From Massilia sp. WG5 (GTDB lineage Bacteria; Pseudomonadota; Gammaproteobacteria; Burkholderiales; Burkholderiaceae_D): a DNA stretch of 64,000 nucleotides. A program made the translations under genes and the position numbers. Positions 10,165 through 19,029 of this stretch are shown piece by piece (the stretch's first letter is position 1; each line of letters starts with the position of its first letter). The stretch is taken from the NCBI RefSeq assembly GCF_001412595.2, contig NZ_CP012640.2:5146001-5210000 (forward strand), written 5' to 3'. The notes under the pieces are model-generated. The model ran no database searches and was not told the DNA's origin. It saw nothing but the letters and a program-made list of their open reading frames with translations.

Positions 10165-10878
10165 ATGAAGACGGTCGTTGCAGCAGGCAGCATCCTACTC
10201 GTCCTTGCCGGCGGAGCGGCCCGCGCCGGCGATATCATCGGCGGCTCCAGCCTGCTGGACGACAGTCGCCAGGCCCAGCTCGAGCGCTGGCTCGGCCAGG
10301 GCGAGTTCAACCTCAACAACGTGTACACGCTGCGTCCGGGCGATACCTCGGTCAGCTTCCACAAGGGGGCGGACGGCAAGGGCGCCACCTTCACCATCCT
10401 GGAAGTCACCAACACGGCCGGCCAGTCCTTCCTGGTGGGCGGCTACAACCCGCAGAGCTGGTCGTCGACCGATGGCTGGCACGAGACCCAGCGCGACTTC
10501 CAGCGCACCGCCTTCCTGTTCAACTTCACCACGCCGGCGGTCTACCGCCAGGTGCTGAGCGACTTCGAGCTGCCCAGCCAGGGCCAGCGCCAGACCTTCA
10601 ACGACATCCTGTTCGGCCCCGTGTTCGGTTCCGGCCCCGACCTGCTGGTCAATGACGACCTCAGCAAGGCACTGTCCTGGCAACTGAGCTATGGCAACCC
10701 GGCCAACGAAGGCATGAGCATCATCGACGGCAGCCTGGGCGGCCAGGCCGTGACCGTGAACGCGATGGAAATCTTCGCGATCGCACCTGTGCCCGAGCCC
10801 GCTTCCTGGGCGATGCTGCTGGCCGGGGCAGGAATGCTCGGCGGCCTCCAGCGCTGGCGCTCGCGCAAGCGCGGCTAA
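10165..10878 (+). CDS. PEP-CTERM sorting domain protein
   Basis: This 237-residue exported protein has a signal peptide (start MKTVVAAGSILLVLAGG, cleavage near ARA|GD). Its C-terminal sorting tail consists of VPEPASW, a hydrophobic helix and an RWRSRKRG basic end. PEP-CTERM tails are recognised by exosortase and processed during surface delivery, often alongside exopolysaccharide. The middle of the protein is not recognised. The ATG at 10165 follows GGGGGC; an upstream in-frame ATG at 10105 would bury the signal peptide. It stands between the polysaccharide genes and a TIGR03790-like gene. Confidence 0.88.
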   Translation: MKTVVAAGSILLVLAGGAARAGDIIGGSSLLDDSRQAQLERWLGQGEFNLNNVYTLRPGDTSVSFHKGADGKGATFTILEVTNTAGQSFLVGGYNPQSWSSTDGWHETQRDFQRTAFLFNFTTPAVYRQVLSDFELPSQGQRQTFNDILFGPVFGSGPDLLVNDDLSKALSWQLSYGNPANEGMSIIDGSLGGQAVTVNAMEIFAIAPVPEPASWAMLLAGAGMLGGLQRWRSRKRG

Positions 10879-10924
10879 GCCAAACGTAAGTTGTCCGCAT
10901 TACAAGTTGTGGCATCATGAGGGG

Positions 10925-11953
10925 ATGAGATCGATCCGACGCTGCCTCCTGACCCTCCTGATGCTGGCCGCCGCCAGCGCCCATGCCCAGTTCAGCACCG
11001 CCCCCAGCCTGCAGCCGGCACAGCTGGCCATCGTCATCAATGACGCCGAACCGAACAGCGTCAAGATCGGCGAGTACTACCGCAAGCGGCGCGGCATTCC
11101 CGCCGCCAATGTGGTGCATGTCAGCATCCCCGACAAACCGCATGAGATCAGCTTCGAGCGCTTCCAGGAGCTGAGGGAAGCGATCGACAAGAAGCTCGGA
11201 CCGGACATCCAGGCCGTGCTGATGATCTGGACCGCGCCCTACAAGGTCGAGTGCAATTCGATCACCGCGGCCTACACCCTGGGCTTCGACCCCTCCCAGT
11301 GCATCAAGACCTGCGCCAGCGGACGCTCCAGTCCCTATTTCAACTCGAGTTCCTCGCGCCCCTATACCGATCTCAAGCTGCGCCTGTCGATGCTGCTGCC
11401 GACCGAGTCGGTGGCGGAGGCCAAGGCCCTGATCGACCGCGGCGCATCAAGCGGTTTCCGTACCGTACCGGCCACCGCCTACTACCTGGTGACCTCGGAA
11501 AAGGCGCGCAACTCGCGCGCGCTGTTCTTCCCGCCGCCGGGCCGCATCGAGGCCAGGAAGCTCAGCACCAGGACCATGCAGGCCGACGCGCTGGAAGGGG
11601 CGAAGGACATCATCATCTACGAGACCGGCATGGCCCAGGTCGACAAGCTGGACACCCTGCATTTCCTGCCCGGCGCCCTGGCCGACCATCTGACCTCGCT
11701 CGGCGGCGACCTGCTGGGGGAAGGGCAGATGAGCAGCCTGCGCTGGCTGGAAGCGGGCGCGACCGCCAGCTACGGCTCGGTCAGCGAACCCTGTAATTAC
11801 TGGCAGAAATTCCCGAACCCGACCGTGCTGCTCAAGCATTACGTGCAGGGCAACAGCGCGATCGAAGCTTACTGGAAGAGCGTGGCCTGGCCCACCCAGG
11901 GCCTGTTCATCGGCGAACCGCTGGCGGCGCCTTATCGCAAACGGCCGCGCTAA
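10925..11953 (+). CDS. TIGR03790-type exported protein
   Basis: The 342-residue protein starts with a signal peptide (MRSIRRCLLTLLMLAAASAHAQ). It carries IVINDAEPNSVKIGEYY, RRGIPAANVVHV and a later GATASYGSVSEPCNYW segment, which match my memory of the TIGR03790 family. That uncharacterised family is reported in species with an exosortase, so its position beside PEP-CTERM genes fits. No catalytic residues can be named. A TTG at 10907 would add six residues. The GAGGGG stretch abuts the ATG at 10925, which is unusually close, so the exact start is uncertain. Confidence 0.75.
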   Translation: MRSIRRCLLTLLMLAAASAHAQFSTAPSLQPAQLAIVINDAEPNSVKIGEYYRKRRGIPAANVVHVSIPDKPHEISFERFQELREAIDKKLGPDIQAVLMIWTAPYKVECNSITAAYTLGFDPSQCIKTCASGRSSPYFNSSSSRPYTDLKLRLSMLLPTESVAEAKALIDRGASSGFRTVPATAYYLVTSEKARNSRALFFPPPGRIEARKLSTRTMQADALEGAKDIIIYETGMAQVDKLDTLHFLPGALADHLTSLGGDLLGEGQMSSLRWLEAGATASYGSVSEPCNYWQKFPNPTVLLKHYVQGNSAIEAYWKSVAWPTQGLFIGEPLAAPYRKRPR

Positions 11954-12068
11954 TTCATCATTGGTCCGTACGGACTAATCCGTGGTCATGATGTTGTCAA
12001 TTTGTGCATTTAATATGCTTTTGTTAAATGCACCATTGACACTTTTTAGTTCCCTTCCAGGACCTTCC

Positions 12069-15065
12069 ATGACCCATCGTGATTCCCATTCCATTCCCGT
12101 GCGCCTGACGGTGCTGGCCGCATTGATGGCCGGCCTGTGCGCCCCGGCGCTGGCCGCCGACACCGGCACCGCCGTCGTGATCAGCCAGCTGTATGGCGGC
12201 GGCGGCAACACCGGCGCAACGCACAAGAACGACTTCATCGAGCTGTTCAACCGCAGCAATGCCGCGGTCGACCTCGGCAGCTGGAGCGTGCAGTACGCCT
12301 CGGCGACCGGCACCAGCTGGCAGGTCACGCGCCTGACCGGCGTCATCCAGCCGGGCCAGTATTACCTGGTGCAGGAAGCCGCCGGCAGCGGCGCCGGCGC
12401 GGACATGCCCCAGGCGGACGCCAGCGGCAGCATCTCGATGAGCGCCACGAACGGCAAGGTGGCCCTGGTGAGCAGCCAGACCGCGCTGTCCGGCAGCAGC
12501 CCGACCTCGACCACCCTGGTCGACCTGGTCGGTTTCGGCACCGCCAACGGTTTCGAGGGCAGCGCCCCGACCGCGGTCCTGTCCAACGGCACCGGTGCGG
12601 TGCGCAAGGAAAGCGGCTGCACCGACAACAACGACAATGCCGGCGACTTCACCGTCGGCACCGTAAGCCCGCGCACCAGCGCCAGCCCCCTGCATTCGTG
12701 CAGCGGCGCCCCGATAGCCCAGCCGATCGTGCTGAACTGCCCGGCCAGCATCGCGGGCAAGGCCGGCGCGGCGTTCTCGGGCCTGCTCCAGGCCAGCGAC
12801 CAGGACAGTATCGTCGACAGCGCCCGCATCACCAGCGGCGCCATCGCCGGCATCGACCTGACCGGCTTCGCCGCCGCCGGCGGCGTGGGCGCCAGCGCCT
12901 CGGTCAGCCTGTCCGTCGATGCCGGCGTGGCAAGCGGGAATTATCCGGTCGTGGTCACCTTCGGCAACGGCGATGGCCAGAGCGCCAGCTGCACGGTCAA
13001 CGTCGCCGTCGCCGGCGAGCGCAGCATTGCGCAGATCCAGGGCAGCGGCGCCACCAGCCCGTACGCCGGCACGGTGCAGACCACCACCGGCGTCATCACC
13101 AAGAAGCTCGGCAACGGCTTCTATATCCAGGATCCGGACGGCGACAACGATCCGAGCACCCCGGAAGCCATCTACGTGTTCGGCGCCAGCACCAGCGCCA
13201 ACGTGGGCGACCTGGTGCGCGTGACCGGTACCGTGACCGAATACACCCCGAGCGGCGCCCCGCGTTCCTTCACCGAACTGACCAACGTCGGCAACGTCAC
13301 CGGGCTCGGCGCCGGCCGCGCCGTCCAGGTCACCAACATCGTGCTGGGCGCCGAAGACCTGCGCCGCTACGAAGGCATGCTGGTGCGCTTCGGCGGTACC
13401 CTGACCGTGAACGGCAACGCCTACCTGGGCGACCGCGGCGAACTGGTGCTGGGCAACGGCCGCCTCGAGACCCCGACCAACCGCTATCGCGCGGGCAGTC
13501 CTGAGGCGATCGCCCTGGCGGCCGCCAACCGGCAGAACATGGTGGTGCTGGACGATAACGGCTTCACCACCCCGGCCCACATCCCCTACCTGTTCCAGGA
13601 CAGCACCGTGCGCGCCGGCGACAGCGTCAACGACCTGGTCGGCGTGCTCGACTTCGGCGCGATCGGCGGCAGCAGCGGCTGGTACAAGCTGCAGCCGACC
13701 GAGGAGCCGGTCTTCAGCCGCACCAACCCGCGCGAAGAGGCGCCGACCGTCGCGCCGGGCAACGTGCGCGTCGCCAGCGCCAACGTGCTGAACTTCTTCA
13801 CCACCTTCACCAACGGCACCGACGCCTGGGGCCGCAGCGGCCGCGGCTGCACGATCGGCAGCAGCACCAGCGCCGGCAACTGCCGCGGCGCCGACAACAT
13901 GACCGAGTTCGTGCGCCAGCGCGACAAGATCGTGGCCGAGCTGAAGGCGATGGATGCCGACGCCGTCGGCCTGATGGAGATCGAGAACAACGGCGACACC
14001 ACGGTGTCCTACCTGGTCGACGCATTGAATGCGGCCACGGCCCCGGGCACCTACGCCTACGTGCCGAAGCCGCCCGCAACCGGCACCGACGCGATCCGCG
14101 TGGCGATGATCTACAAACCGGCCGTCCTGACCCCGATCGGCGGCGCGCTGTCCGACGGCGATGCGATCAACAACCGTCCGCCGATGGCGCAGGTGTTCAA
14201 GGCCAACGCCAACGGCGCCAGGTTCTCGCTGATCGTGAACCACCTGAAATCGAAGGGCAGCTGTGGCGGCGGCGCCGGCAATACCGACAGCGGCGACGGC
14301 CAGGGCTGCTGGAACGCGACCCGCATCCAGCAGGCCCAACGCCTGGCCACTTACTTCATCCCGGCGGTGGTGCAGGCGGCCGGCGGCGACACCGACGTGC
14401 TGGCGGTGGGCGACTTCAATTCCTACGGCCATGAAGACCCGATCGCCTACCTGACCAGCGAGACCGGCCCGAACCTGGTCAACGAACTGGAGCGTTTCGT
14501 GCGCCCGAACGGCATCCCGTATTCCTACCAGTTCGACGGCATGAGCGGCTACCTCGACCATGCGCTGGCCAGCCAGTCGCTGAATGCGCAGGTGGCCGGG
14601 GTGACCGAATGGCATAACAACGCCGACGAACCGGATGCGATCGACTACAACCTGGGCGACACCGCCGACGACCCCTACGTGAAGAACGCCTTCCGCGCCT
14701 CGGACCACGACCCGGTGGTGGTCAGCCTGAACCTGGCGCCGGCCTTCGCCGACGTGAGCGGCAGCGTGAAGGCGACGCTGTCGGCCCTGACGCTCAACCG
14801 TATCACCGGCAAGTCCACCGGCAGCGTGTCGTTCACGAATACCAGCGGCGCCACGATCAGCGGTCCGCTGCAGGCTGTCCTGGAAGGCTTGCCCGCGGCG
14901 GTCACGGTCGACAACAAGAGCGGCAGCTTTGCCGGTTCGCCCTACATCACGCTGCCGGCGACCTCGCTGGCGCCGGGCGCGACCGTCACCGTGTCGGCGA
15001 CGTTCAGCAATCCGAACAAGCTCAACATCACCTTTACGCCGAAGCTCTACACCGGCACTTTTTGA
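12069..15065 (+). CDS. ExeM/NucH-type secreted endonuclease
   Basis: This 998-residue protein has a signal peptide ending in CAPALAA, then an N-terminal lamin-tail-like domain (VVISQLYGGGGNTG... DFIELFNRS, about residues 40-190). An OB-fold-like stretch follows (about 320-500), then an endonuclease/exonuclease/phosphatase domain (about 570-910). Visible nuclease motifs are ASANVLNFF, GLMEIENNGD, NHLKSKGS, GDFNSYG and ASDHDPVVV. A C-terminal Ig-like segment ends the protein without a PEP-CTERM tail. Family members degrade extracellular DNA, for example in biofilms. The ATG at 12069 is preferred over 11982 because it places the signal peptide at the N-terminus. The next gene begins 16 bases downstream. 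Confidence 0.88.
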   Translation: MTHRDSHSIPVRLTVLAALMAGLCAPALAADTGTAVVISQLYGGGGNTGATHKNDFIELFNRSNAAVDLGSWSVQYASATGTSWQVTRLTGVIQPGQYYLVQEAAGSGAGADMPQADASGSISMSATNGKVALVSSQTALSGSSPTSTTLVDLVGFGTANGFEGSAPTAVLSNGTGAVRKESGCTDNNDNAGDFTVGTVSPRTSASPLHSCSGAPIAQPIVLNCPASIAGKAGAAFSGLLQASDQDSIVDSARITSGAIAGIDLTGFAAAGGVGASASVSLSVDAGVASGNYPVVVTFGNGDGQSASCTVNVAVAGERSIAQIQGSGATSPYAGTVQTTTGVITKKLGNGFYIQDPDGDNDPSTPEAIYVFGASTSANVGDLVRVTGTVTEYTPSGAPRSFTELTNVGNVTGLGAGRAVQVTNIVLGAEDLRRYEGMLVRFGGTLTVNGNAYLGDRGELVLGNGRLETPTNRYRAGSPEAIALAAANRQNMVVLDDNGFTTPAHIPYLFQDSTVRAGDSVNDLVGVLDFGAIGGSSGWYKLQPTEEPVFSRTNPREEAPTVAPGNVRVASANVLNFFTTFTNGTDAWGRSGRGCTIGSSTSAGNCRGADNMTEFVRQRDKIVAELKAMDADAVGLMEIENNGDTTVSYLVDALNAATAPGTYAYVPKPPATGTDAIRVAMIYKPAVLTPIGGALSDGDAINNRPPMAQVFKANANGARFSLIVNHLKSKGSCGGGAGNTDSGDGQGCWNATRIQQAQRLATYFIPAVVQAAGGDTDVLAVGDFNSYGHEDPIAYLTSETGPNLVNELERFVRPNGIPYSYQFDGMSGYLDHALASQSLNAQVAGVTEWHNNADEPDAIDYNLGDTADDPYVKNAFRASDHDPVVVSLNLAPAFADVSGSVKATLSALTLNRITGKSTGSVSFTNTSGATISGPLQAVLEGLPAAVTVDNKSGSFAGSPYITLPATSLAPGATVTVSATFSNPNKLNITFTPKLYTGTF

Positions 15066-15081
15066 TTAAGAGATATCCATC

Positions 15082-15669
15082 ATGAAGAATCTGACATCCC
15101 TGTTCTCGCACGCCTTCCTGGCCGCGGCGCTGCTGACCGGCGCCGGCATGGCCAGCGCCGCCGCGGTCTACCACGTCGACATCAAGACTTCCGGTTTCGA
15201 CACCACCGGCAGCGATACCGGCTACCTGGACATGTATTTCGCGCCCTTCGGCAGCGTCGATCCCGTGACCGCGACCGTGACCGGGCTGAAGGGCGACTTC
15301 ACCGGCGGCCCGATGTCGTCGGGGGTCACGATCGGGTCGAACGGCGCGCTGAGCTTTGCCAATGACTTCAGCACCGACTACCTGCGGACGTTCAAGCTGG
15401 GCAGCGACATCAGCTTCGACATCAGCTTCGACGGCCTGCCGTCGGCGACCGGTACGGCCGGCTTCTCCGCCGACATCATCAATGCCGACTATTCGGCTTA
15501 CCTGTCGAACGCCGTCACGTTCACGCTGACCTCGGACGGGGTCGGCGTGGCGTCCGACGCGGCGATCACCAGCGTCGGGCAAGCCGCCGCCGTCCCGGAA
15601 CCCTCGGCCGCGGCCCTGGTCCTGATCGGCCTTGCCATGGCCGGCGCCGTCGCCCGCCGCCGCGCATGA
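15082..15669 (+). CDS. PEP-CTERM sorting domain protein
   Basis: The 195-residue exported protein has a signal peptide (MKNLTSLFSHAFLAAALLTG... ASA) and a C-terminal AVPEPSAAALVLIGLAMAG tail ending in ARRRA, the exosortase-type PEP-CTERM arrangement. The middle is rich in Asp, Ser, Thr and Gly and predicted beta-strands, and I do not recognise a domain. The 16-base gap to the upstream nuclease suggests co-transcription, and a strong terminator follows its stop. It may be a surface protein displayed with the polysaccharide; no function can be given. Confidence 0.87.
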   Translation: MKNLTSLFSHAFLAAALLTGAGMASAAAVYHVDIKTSGFDTTGSDTGYLDMYFAPFGSVDPVTATVTGLKGDFTGGPMSSGVTIGSNGALSFANDFSTDYLRTFKLGSDISFDISFDGLPSATGTAGFSADIINADYSAYLSNAVTFTLTSDGVGVASDAAITSVGQAAAVPEPSAAALVLIGLAMAGAVARRRA

Positions 15670-15702
15670 TCCGCTTGCGCTAAGTTTCAAGGCTCGACGC
15701 GA

Positions 15703-15734
15703 GCCGCCTGTCCGCAAGGGCAGGCGGCTTTTTT
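15703..15734 (+). terminator. Rho-independent terminator after the nuclease/PEP-CTERM pair
   Basis: An 11-base-pair stem (GCCGCCTGTCC with GGGCAGGCGGC, one G-T pair) closes a GCAA loop and is followed by six T. It sits 34 bases after the PEP-CTERM stop and separates that unit from the pfl operon. Confidence 0.9.
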
Positions 15735-15782
15735 CTTTCCGACTCTTCCGCATCGGCCATTGACTGGATAGGTCCAAGGTCC

Positions 15783-15843
15783 AATTGGATTGCCCGGTGC
15801 AATTTCTATCCTTAATTGGATGACGATCGCCCGCAGGCGATCG
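15783..15843 (+). promoter_or_regulatory. pflB leader: AATTGGAT repeats and 8-bp hairpin
   Basis: Two AATTGGAT copies (15783-15790 and 15814-15821) lie 31 bases apart, about three helical turns. A perfect hairpin follows: CGATCGCC, loop CGCA, GGCGATCG (15824-15843). It ends eight bases before the GGAAGAGG ribosome site of pflB. The arrangement suggests regulator binding or mRNA structure, but no match to an FNR/Anr box was found. Confidence 0.4.
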
Positions 15844-15864
15844 AAACGAACGGAAGAGGCAATC

Positions 15865-18126
15865 ATGAACATCAGACTGGACCACGAGCTGTTGGGGCAG
15901 GAGAGCTCCGGAGCATGGCGCGCCTTCCTGCCCGGCATCTGGCAGGGCCGGGTCAACCTGCGCGACTTCATTCAACACAACTACACGCCCTACGAGGGGG
16001 ATGGCGCTTTTCTGTCCGGTCCCACGGAACGCACCAGCGCCCTGTGGCGAAGCCTGGCGCCGCTGCTCGCCGAAGAGCGCGAGAAGGGCGTGCTCGACGT
16101 GTCGCAGGTGCCGTCCGCCATCCTCGCGCACGGGCCCGGCTACATCGACCGCGACCAGGAGATCATCGTCGGCCTGCAGACCGAAGCGCCGCTCAAGCGC
16201 GCCATCATGCCCTTCGGCGGCTGGCGCGTGGTCGAGAACAGCCTGAAGGCCTATGGCTACACGCCCGACCCGCGGCTGGGCGAGATCTTTACCAAATACC
16301 GCAAGACCCACAACGACGGCGTGTTCGACGCCTATACGCCGGCGATCCGCAGGGCGCGCGCATCGAGCATCGTGACCGGCCTGCCGGACGCCTATGGCCG
16401 CGGGCGCATCATCGGCGACTACCGCCGCGTGGCGCTGTACGGCGTCGACTTCCTGATCGAAGACAAGATTCAGGAAAAGGCCGAGCTGGACGAGCGCCAC
16501 TCGACCGAGGAGGTGATCCGGCTGCGCGAGGAACTCTCCGAGCAGATCCGCTCGCTGCAGGAACTGAAGGAGATGGCGGCGCGCTACGGCAGCGACATCG
16601 CGCAGCCGGCCAATGACGCGCGCGAGGCGGTGCAGTGGACCTATTTCGCCTACCTGGCGGCGATCAAGCAGCAGAACGGCGCGGCGATGTCGGCCGGGCG
16701 CCTCTCTTCGTTCTGGGACATCTACTTCGAGCGCGACCTGCGCGAAGGGAAGCTGCGCGAGGAACAGGCCCAGGAGATCATCGACGACCTCGTCATCAAG
16801 TGGCGGCTGGTGCGCTTCCTGCGCGCGCCGGAATACAACGCGCTGTTCTCGGGCGATCCGGTATGGGTCACCGAGGCGCTGGGCGGCATGGGCGAGGATG
16901 GGCGCACGCTGGTGACCAAAACCGCCTTCCGCATGCTGAACACCCTGTACAACCTGGGGCCGGCGCCGGAACCGAACCTGACCGTGTTCTGGTCGCCGCG
17001 CCTGCCCGATGGCTTCAAGCGCTTCGCCATCAAGACCTCGATCGACACCAGTTCGATCCAGTACGAGTCGGACGACCTGATGCGGCCCAAGTGGGGCGAC
17101 GATTGCGCGATCGCCTGCTGCGTCTCGGCCATGCGGATCGGCAAGCAGATGCAGTTCTTCGGCGCCCGCGTCAACCTGCCCAAGACCCTTCTGTACGCGC
17201 TCAATGGCGGCCGTGACGAGATCAGCGGCGAGCAGGTCGGGCCGCCGCTGGCGCCGATCATGGGCGAGGTGCTGCGCTACGACGAGGTGGTCGAGCGCCT
17301 CGACACGATGATGGAATGGCTGGCCGAGACCTACGTCAACGCCCTGAACATCATCCACTACATGCACGACAAGTACTGCTACGAAGCGATCGAGATGGCC
17401 CTGCACGACCGCGACGTGCTGCGCACCCTGGCCTGCGGCATCGCCGGCCTGTCGCATGCCGCCGACAGCCTGTCCGCCATCAGGTACGCGCAGGCGAAGC
17501 CGGTGCGCGACGAGCGCGGCATCATCGTCGACTTCGAGACGAACGGCGACTTTCCCTGCTTCGGCAACAACGACGAGCGCGCGGATGCGCTGGCCAAGAT
17601 GCTGGTCTCGAGCATGATGAACAAGATCCGCAGCTACCCGAGCTACCGCAGCGCGGTGCACACCCAGTCGGTGCTGACGATCACCTCGAACGTCGTGTAC
17701 GGCAAGAGCACCGGCAGCACGCCGGACGGCCGCAAGCGCGGCGAACCGTTTGCGCCGGGCGCCAACCCCTCCAACGGCCGCGACACGCACGGCATCCTGG
17801 CCGCGCTGCTGTCGGTGGCGAAGATTCCCTACGACGATGCCGAAGACGGCATTTCGCTGACCCTGTCCGTGGTGCCGTCGGCGCTGGGCAGCGAGAACGA
17901 GCGGATCGACCGCGGCATCGGCGCGCTCGACGCCTACTTCACGAGCGGCGGCTTCCACGTGAACGTGAACGTGCTCAGCCGCGAAACGCTGCAGGACGCG
18001 ATGGAACACCCGGAAAAGTATCCGCAGCTGACGGTACGGGTGTCCGGCTATGCGGTCAACTTCATCAAGCTGACCCGCGAGCAGCAGCTCGACGTGATCA
18101 ACCGCACCTTCCACGGCAAGATGTGA
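15865..18126 (+). CDS. pflB: Formate C-acetyltransferase (pyruvate formate-lyase)
   Basis: The 753-residue glycyl-radical enzyme converts pyruvate and CoA to acetyl-CoA and formate under anoxic conditions. The catalytic Cys pair falls at residues 418-419 (IACCVSAM), the same numbers as in the E. coli enzyme. The radical glycine lies at residue 728 in the RVSGYAV motif near the C-terminus. The start at 15865 has GGAAGAGG at 15852-15859; an upstream in-frame ATG at 15790 would add 25 unconserved residues. It is the first gene of an operon with the activase, a transporter and a formate channel. The enzyme is oxygen-sensitive, so expression is probably limited to low oxygen. Confidence 0.96.
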   Translation: MNIRLDHELLGQESSGAWRAFLPGIWQGRVNLRDFIQHNYTPYEGDGAFLSGPTERTSALWRSLAPLLAEEREKGVLDVSQVPSAILAHGPGYIDRDQEIIVGLQTEAPLKRAIMPFGGWRVVENSLKAYGYTPDPRLGEIFTKYRKTHNDGVFDAYTPAIRRARASSIVTGLPDAYGRGRIIGDYRRVALYGVDFLIEDKIQEKAELDERHSTEEVIRLREELSEQIRSLQELKEMAARYGSDIAQPANDAREAVQWTYFAYLAAIKQQNGAAMSAGRLSSFWDIYFERDLREGKLREEQAQEIIDDLVIKWRLVRFLRAPEYNALFSGDPVWVTEALGGMGEDGRTLVTKTAFRMLNTLYNLGPAPEPNLTVFWSPRLPDGFKRFAIKTSIDTSSIQYESDDLMRPKWGDDCAIACCVSAMRIGKQMQFFGARVNLPKTLLYALNGGRDEISGEQVGPPLAPIMGEVLRYDEVVERLDTMMEWLAETYVNALNIIHYMHDKYCYEAIEMALHDRDVLRTLACGIAGLSHAADSLSAIRYAQAKPVRDERGIIVDFETNGDFPCFGNNDERADALAKMLVSSMMNKIRSYPSYRSAVHTQSVLTITSNVVYGKSTGSTPDGRKRGEPFAPGANPSNGRDTHGILAALLSVAKIPYDDAEDGISLTLSVVPSALGSENERIDRGIGALDAYFTSGGFHVNVNVLSRETLQDAMEHPEKYPQLTVRVSGYAVNFIKLTREQQLDVINRTFHGKM

Positions 18127-18139
18127 AGAGGGGACCGTC

Positions 18140-19012
18140 ATGAGCCACTCCCTCTCCGGCAGCCGCTACGAACTGCACGTCACCCACCAGGGGGCGAGCG
18201 AGCAGAAGATGCATGCGTATTACGAGGTGCTGCCGGGCGATACCGAAGAAGCCGCGCCGGCCGCCGGCGCCGACCTGGCGACCGGGCTGACCGGCTACGT
18301 GCACTCCTGGGAAGTCGGCAGCACGGTCGACGGCCCCGGCCTGCGCTTTGTCGCCTTCCTGACCGGTTGCCTGCTGCGCTGCCAGTACTGCCACAACCCG
18401 GACACCTGGCACAAGCTGAACGGCCGGCCGGTCACGGTCGGCCGGCTCATGCACGAAATCGCCAAGTATGCGCAGGTGCTGAAGATCAGCCACGGCGGCG
18501 TGACCCTGTCCGGCGGCGAACCGATGGTGCAGTACGCCTTCATGATGGAAATCTTCAGGCGCTGCAAGACGCTCGGCCTGCACACCTGCGTCGATACCGC
18601 GGGGCGCCTGGGCGCGCGCCTGACGGACGAGGACCTGATGCAGATCGACCTGAACCTCCTCGACATCAAGTCCGGCGATCCGGACGTGTACCGGACCGTC
18701 ACCGGCCACCCGCTGCAGCCGACGCTGGACTATGCGCGGCGCCTGTCCGACCTGCGCCGGCCGATGTGGATCCGCTTCGTGCTCGCGCCCGGACTCACGG
18801 ACGGCTGGGACAACGTCGAAAAGCTGGCCGACATCTGCGCCGGCCTGGCAAGCGTGGAGCGGATCGAGATCCTGCGCTTTCACCAGATGGGCAAGGAGAA
18901 ATGGCACCGTCTCGGCATTCCTTATCCGCTCGAGAACATGGAGCCGCCCGAGCCCGAGCTCGCCGAGCGCGTGCGCGGGCAGTTCCGCAGCCGTGGCTTG
19001 ACCGTGTACTGA
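18140..19012 (+). CDS. pflA: Pyruvate formate-lyase activating enzyme (radical SAM)
   Basis: The 290-residue radical-SAM enzyme installs the glycyl radical on PflB using SAM and a 4Fe-4S cluster. Cluster cysteines 77, 81 and 84 form the Cx3Cx2C motif (GCLLRCQYCH), followed by the GGVTLSGGEP segment. It lies 13 bases after pflB. In E. coli PflA the same cysteines are at 30, 34 and 37, so this start gives about 47 extra N-terminal residues (Gly/Ala/Glu-rich around residues 30-50). A later start at an internal Met is possible, but the frame is continuous from 18140. Confidence 0.94.
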   Translation: MSHSLSGSRYELHVTHQGASEQKMHAYYEVLPGDTEEAAPAAGADLATGLTGYVHSWEVGSTVDGPGLRFVAFLTGCLLRCQYCHNPDTWHKLNGRPVTVGRLMHEIAKYAQVLKISHGGVTLSGGEPMVQYAFMMEIFRRCKTLGLHTCVDTAGRLGARLTDEDLMQIDLNLLDIKSGDPDVYRTVTGHPLQPTLDYARRLSDLRRPMWIRFVLAPGLTDGWDNVEKLADICAGLASVERIEILRFHQMGKEKWHRLGIPYPLENMEPPEPELAERVRGQFRSRGLTVY

Positions 19013-19029
19013 GCGGGGGAGGAGGCATC

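Noticed and set aside
12024..14708. Long minus-strand open frame opposite the secreted nuclease
   Set aside because: No family motif or signal peptide; antisense shadow of a gene with complete nuclease motifs.
15753..15780. Possible FNR/Anr box before pflB (TTGAC...)
   Set aside because: Only one half resembles TTGAT; the second half does not match ATCAA, so no box can be claimed.
15034..18141. Minus-strand open frame of about 1035 residues opposite pflB
   Set aside because: Repetitive antisense composition; pflB on the plus strand carries the catalytic Cys pair and glycyl-radical motif.
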